8,484 nucleotides of DNA from an uncultured bacterium (GTDB taxonomy: Bacteria > Patescibacteriota > Minisyncoccia > Phycocordibacterales > UBA9973): assembly GCA_903869975.1 (NCBI GenBank), contig CAIQBF010000090.1, forward strand, positions 1 to 8,484. Reading direction: 5' to 3'. The translations under genes and the position numbers were made by a program. The first letter of the stretch is position 1. Each line of letters starts with the position of its first letter. The notes below the pieces were generated by a model, which did not search any database, was not told the DNA's origin, and was given only the letters and a program-made list of their open reading frames with translations. This document shows positions 6,682 to 8,484 of this stretch, one piece after another.

Positions 6682-6700
6682 GTATCCTATTCTAGGATAC
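6682..6700. repeat. 8-bp inverted repeat at convergent gene ends
   Basis: GTATCCTA (6682-6689) and TAGGATAC (6693-6700) pair around TTC. The hairpin overlaps the stop codon of the minus-strand 114-residue gene and lies 8 bp after the paaX-like stop. Neither side has a T run, so it is at best a weak bidirectional terminator or an mRNA 3'-end stabiliser. Confidence 0.5.
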
Positions 6701-7031
6701 TCACTTCCGGATGCTCGGATACTCGAGACAGCTGTTCCCAAAACGGATGCAGAATTTTTGCACGGAACTCATAGTAGTCCTTGTCCGTAAAAGTATGCGT
6801 CGAATTATAGACAGCCTGGAAATACGGAAAGTTACGATCATAAAAATCTCCGTCAGGAAAAAGCTGCGGATATTTCTCGACCATAGCTTCAATAGAACGG
6901 AATACGGTACCGAAATGATTCTGTTCAAACAAACTTTCCATCTTTTTATATTTCGGGTTCTCAGCATACACCGGACGCTCGTTTGCCGATGATTCTCCTC
7001 CATTTGTTGATTCTGTATTGATCGGGTTCAT
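6687..7031 (-). CDS. Hypothetical protein downstream of grpE, 114 aa
   Basis: I do not recognise a family. The first 20 or so residues are polar and probably disordered (NTESTNGGESSANERP). The rest looks like a compact aromatic-rich helical domain: NPKYKKMESLFEQNHFGTVF, SIEAMVEKYPQLFPDGDFYD, RNFPYFQAVYNSTHTFTDKD and YYEFRAKILHPFWEQLSRV. There is no signal peptide, membrane segment or J-domain HPD motif (HPE near the end is not in a J-domain context). It starts 12 bp after the grpE stop on the same strand, so it may be co-transcribed, and it also has its own -10 box. The pairing with grpE suggests, without proving, a link to the chaperone machinery. The frame is intact and the composition is ordinary, so it is likely a real gene. 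Confidence 0.78.
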   Translation of the reverse strand: MNPINTESTNGGESSANERPVYAENPKYKKMESLFEQNHFGTVFRSIEAMVEKYPQLFPDGDFYDRNFPYFQAVYNSTHTFTDKDYYEFRAKILHPFWEQLSRVSEHPEVSILE

Positions 7032-7037
7032 GCCACT

Positions 7038-7067
7038 ATTGTACTACTTCTTCTCCCATACTTTCAC
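7038..7067 (-). promoter_or_regulatory. Candidate promoter of the 114-aa gene, inside grpE end
   Basis: On the minus strand there is GTGAAA (7067-7062, a 4/6 match), an 18-nt spacer and TACAAT (7043-7038), then 6 nt to ATG 7031. The first transcribed base would be the A of the start codon. The -35 lies in the last codons of grpE. Confidence 0.4.
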
Positions 7068-7640
7068 GCGAGCGGGGCGAATAACACGCGAACCCATCTT
7101 GTATCCTTTTTGCATAATCTGTGCGATTGAGTGCTGCTTGGATTCGTCGTCTGTCGGAATCGTATCAACAGACTCATGAAGATTTGCGTCCGGCATAGCG
7201 CCAAGCTCAGGAGCGATCTCGGATACTCCGTTCTCGGCCAAAACTTTTACGAGCTGTTGATGAATATATTCAACGCCAGTACGCCAAGTCTTGTCGACTT
7301 TCTCCCAGGCTTCTTTGTTACTGAAAGCCATATCATATGCATCGAGCACCGGAAGAAGCTCTTCAGTGAAGCGTTCTCGAGCAAGTACGAGTGTCTCTTT
7401 GCGGCGATCATCCTCGCCTTTTTTGTAATTTATAAAGTCAGCACGCTCTTTCTGCCAATTGGTGAGATAGTCAGTTTTTTCTGTTTGTGCGATCTTTAGA
7501 TCGTCGCGAAGTTTTTTGATCTTGTCGCGAGAGTGCGCCTCGCCTTCCCCTTCGGCTGTGTCCTCAAACACAACATCGTCAATGACGGTTTCTTCCGATT
7601 GCACACTGTCGGGAATCTTTGTTTCTTCAGTATCGTTCAT
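7044..7640 (-). CDS. grpE: Nucleotide-exchange factor GrpE
   Basis: GrpE dimers open the DnaK nucleotide-binding cleft and release ADP. The protein has 198 residues, normal for the family. An acidic flexible N-terminus (1-35) is followed by a long coiled-coil helix (about 36-92, with NWQKERADFINYKK at 61-74). Next comes the helical dimer region with ELLPVLDAYDMAFSN (94-108) and TGVEYIHQQLVKVLAENGV (121-139). The C-terminal beta domain has the family pattern from NLHESVDT through IAQIMQKGYKMGSRVIRPAR (172-191). The start at ATG 7640 is preceded in frame by a TAG four codons upstream, and an extended -10 box ends 6 nt before it, so the mRNA is probably leaderless. The 114-residue gene follows after 12 bp. 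dnaK is on the same strand about 1 kb further on. Confidence 0.96.
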   Translation of the reverse strand: MNDTEETKIPDSVQSEETVIDDVVFEDTAEGEGEAHSRDKIKKLRDDLKIAQTEKTDYLTNWQKERADFINYKKGEDDRRKETLVLARERFTEELLPVLDAYDMAFSNKEAWEKVDKTWRTGVEYIHQQLVKVLAENGVSEIAPELGAMPDANLHESVDTIPTDDESKQHSIAQIMQKGYKMGSRVIRPARVKVWEKK

Positions 7641-7646
7641 AGCCGC

Positions 7647-7675
7647 ATTCTAGCAAGTATTCCCTCTCCTGCAAA
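7647..7675 (-). promoter_or_regulatory. Extended -10 promoter of grpE, leaderless
   Basis: On the minus strand there is TTTGCA (7675-7670), a 17-nt spacer and TAGAAT (7652-7647) preceded by TGC, an extended -10. Six bases then lead to ATG 7640, so +1 should coincide with the start codon. AGGAGAGGG at about 7670-7662 lies 21 nt upstream of the ATG, too far to serve as a ribosome-binding site. Confidence 0.62.
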
Positions 7676-7701
7676 TATGCCACCCTGCTACTCTGCATCA
7701 T

Positions 7702-7730
7702 TTGACAGATACAGTATAAAGATTTAAAGT
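7702..7730 (+). promoter_or_regulatory. Promoter of the 120-aa gene
   Basis: A consensus TTGACA (7702-7707), a 17-nt spacer and TAAAGT (7725-7730, a 4/6 match) predict a start near 7737 and a leader of about 11 nt before ATG 7748. It is divergent from the grpE promoter; the two -35 boxes are 26 bp apart. Confidence 0.5.
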
Positions 7731-7747
7731 AGTGGAAATTATTCGCT

Positions 7748-8110
7748 ATGTATTTTACACAACTTTTTGAGCTAGCCACGACGCAACAGCTCATGGAAAT
7801 TTTTGAAGTATCTCATACTGAGATCTCGGTATGCCTTGAAGGATTACTTCCCCCAGAATCGTATCAGGAAATTCTTCGTGAAGCTTCTGACAGAGAGAAA
7901 ATACTTTTTTGTTTCGGGAAAAATAACAATACGGTGAACACACTTGATGCAGCTCAAGTCATGGGGATACTTCTCCACGAGGAATTTGACAACGAGGACA
8001 GGAACAGCTTGTTCTCGTTGAAAAAAGACAAGGGGAAGATCTGGATAGTACGAGAAGATAAAATGGTGCAAACAATTCGCCGAACACAAGCAATCGAAAC
8101 ATTGGCCTAA
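7748..8110 (+). CDS. Hypothetical protein, 120 aa
   Basis: I do not recognise a family. It appears soluble, with no signal peptide or membrane segment. The N-terminal half is probably helical (MYFTQLFELATTQQLMEIFE, then EGLLPPESYQEILREASDRE). A short stretch ILFCFGKNNNTVNTLDAAQV follows, then a basic C-terminal part with FSLKKDKGKIWIVREDK and TIRRTQAIETLA. The single Cys and two adjacent aromatic residues form no evident active site. It is a stand-alone transcription unit: its own promoter lies upstream, an intrinsic terminator begins 10 bp after its stop, and grpE diverges from it. No Shine-Dalgarno sequence precedes ATG 7748. By eye it is somewhat more AT-rich than dnaK. A clean frame bounded by promoter and terminator makes it likely to be expressed. 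Confidence 0.75.
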   Translation: MYFTQLFELATTQQLMEIFEVSHTEISVCLEGLLPPESYQEILREASDREKILFCFGKNNNTVNTLDAAQVMGILLHEEFDNEDRNSLFSLKKDKGKIWIVREDKMVQTIRRTQAIETLA

Positions 8111-8120
8111 GCCAAAAACA

Positions 8121-8152
8121 TCGGCCCCAACACTGTTTGGGGTCGATTTTTT
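8121..8152 (+). terminator. Intrinsic terminator of the 120-aa gene
   Basis: The stem TCGGCCCCAA (8121-8130) pairs with TTGGGGTCGA (8137-8146), with one G-U pair and loop CACTGT, followed by six T (8147-8152). It starts 10 bp after the TAA stop and separates this gene from the csp unit. Confidence 0.88.
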
Positions 8153-8200
8153 ATACCCGTTAGAGGCCGATCACCTGCCGCAACACACCCAAAAGATTGC

Positions 8201-8229
8201 TTGACTTTTTACCCCCGTGGTGGTATACT
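8201..8229 (+). promoter_or_regulatory. Strong sigma70 promoter of the cold-shock gene
   Basis: TTGACT (8201-8206), a 17-nt spacer and TATACT (8224-8229) preceded by TGG (extended -10) make this the best promoter match in the window. Transcription should start near 8236. Confidence 0.8.
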
Positions 8230-8235
8230 CCTAGT

Positions 8236-8311
8236 TGCAAAGAAGTTGGGTTCGAAAAGAGTCGATTTGAAGAGCAGACTACATTTGTATTTAAAAGCTA
8301 GACACAATCTT
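8236..8311 (+). other. Long 5' leader of the cold-shock mRNA
   Basis: About 76 nt lie between the predicted transcription start and ATG 8312, with no Shine-Dalgarno near the ATG. A possible hairpin pairs TTCGAA (8251-8256) with TTTGAA (8266-8271), including one G-U pair. Long structured leaders are typical of temperature-regulated csp mRNAs; I see no named cold-box or riboswitch. Coordinates depend on the promoter call. Confidence 0.45.
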
Positions 8312-8484
8312 ATGACAGGAACAATCAAAAAGCTCACTGACAAAGGTTTCGGTTTCATCGCTTCGGAAGAGCTTGCAAAAGACATCTTCTTCCACAGCAA
8401 GAACCTCGTAGGCGTCATGTTTGACGAACTTCGCGAGGGAGAGGCCGTCTCATTTGAGACAGAAGAGTCGCCAAAAGGCATGAA
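8312..8484 (+). CDS. Cold-shock domain protein (C-terminus beyond window)
   Basis: This is a CspA-type single-strand RNA/DNA-binding beta-barrel, expected to act as an RNA chaperone or antiterminator. The visible 57 codons from ATG 8312 read MTGTIKKLTDKGFGFIASEE and onward. RNP1 is KGFGFI (11-16) and RNP2 is DIFFH (24-28), followed by SKNLVGVMFDELREGEAVSF, which covers the later strands. Family members are usually 65-75 residues, so only the last strand or so is missing. MTG-I-K-L in place of the E. coli-type start is a variation I associate with CPR proteins. No in-frame ATG exists upstream. Its strong promoter and roughly 76-nt leader suggest high, temperature-responsive expression, contrasting with the apparently leaderless neighbours. 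Confidence 0.95.
   Translation, partial: MTGTIKKLTDKGFGFIASEELAKDIFFHSKNLVGVMFDELREGEAVSFETEESPKGM

Noticed and set aside
6982..6990. J-domain (DnaJ) signal in the 114-aa gene near grpE
   Set aside because: There is no HPD tripeptide; the HPE near the C-terminus lacks the J-domain helices around it.
8209..8481. Minus-strand frame of 90 codons opposite csp
   Set aside because: It overlaps the csp promoter, leader and cold-shock domain in antisense and shows no domain.
1..8484. tRNA, rRNA, CRISPR array, transposase or prophage genes
   Set aside because: No cloverleaf, rRNA-like, regularly spaced repeat or transposase/integrase signal was seen on reading both strands.

Overview
The window looks like a piece of a Candidate Phyla Radiation (Patescibacteria, probably Parcubacteria/Paceibacteria-type) chromosome. 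This assignment is an inference from gene content and style: compact genes, near absence of Shine-Dalgarno sites, a PIF1-type helicase with a C-terminal Myb/SANT-like tail, a PaaX-like regulator with a Cas2-like fold, a membrane-anchored DUF3298-type protein, and several short proteins I cannot name. No species is claimed. I saw no rRNA, tRNA, CRISPR array, insertion sequence or phage gene. No gap without a gene exceeds about 200 bases.

Layout. Positions 1-4070 hold a minus-strand run, read from right to left. It consists of a single-pass DUF3298/RsiV-like extracytoplasmic protein (4019-3231), an acidic 147-residue unknown protein (3192-2749), a RhuM-Fic/Doc fusion protein (2709-1699) and a PIF1-like helicase (1662 to beyond position 1). 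A 30-bp perfect palindrome (4041-4070) separates this run from dnaK (5979-4087), which is also on the minus strand. A PaaX-like regulator (6120-6674, plus strand) is divergent from dnaK across a 140-bp region with back-to-back promoters. Next, on the minus strand, are grpE (7640-7044) and a 114-residue unknown protein (7031-6687), which converges on paaX. Divergent from grpE is a 120-residue unknown protein (7748-8110) with its own terminator. Last comes a cold-shock protein gene (8312 to the window end) with a strong promoter and a long leader.

How the genes fit together. The centre and right are a stress-response neighbourhood: DnaK (Hsp70), its nucleotide-exchange factor GrpE, and a CspA-type RNA chaperone. 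DnaJ and HrcA are not in the window and no CIRCE operator is visible, so the PaaX-like protein is a candidate local regulator (inference only). The left part is a mixed accessory and housekeeping block.

The most notable signals are: (1) a 14-bp-arm perfect inverted repeat inside the rhuM-fic coding sequence; (2) a recurrent -10 box ending 6-8 nt before the start codon (helicase, DUF3298 protein, 114-residue protein, grpE, paaX), which predicts leaderless mRNAs, in contrast to the leadered dnaK and csp promoters; (3) the dnaK/paaX divergent control region; and (4) an acidic insertion inside the helicase core. I did not find a clearly new multi-gene system.
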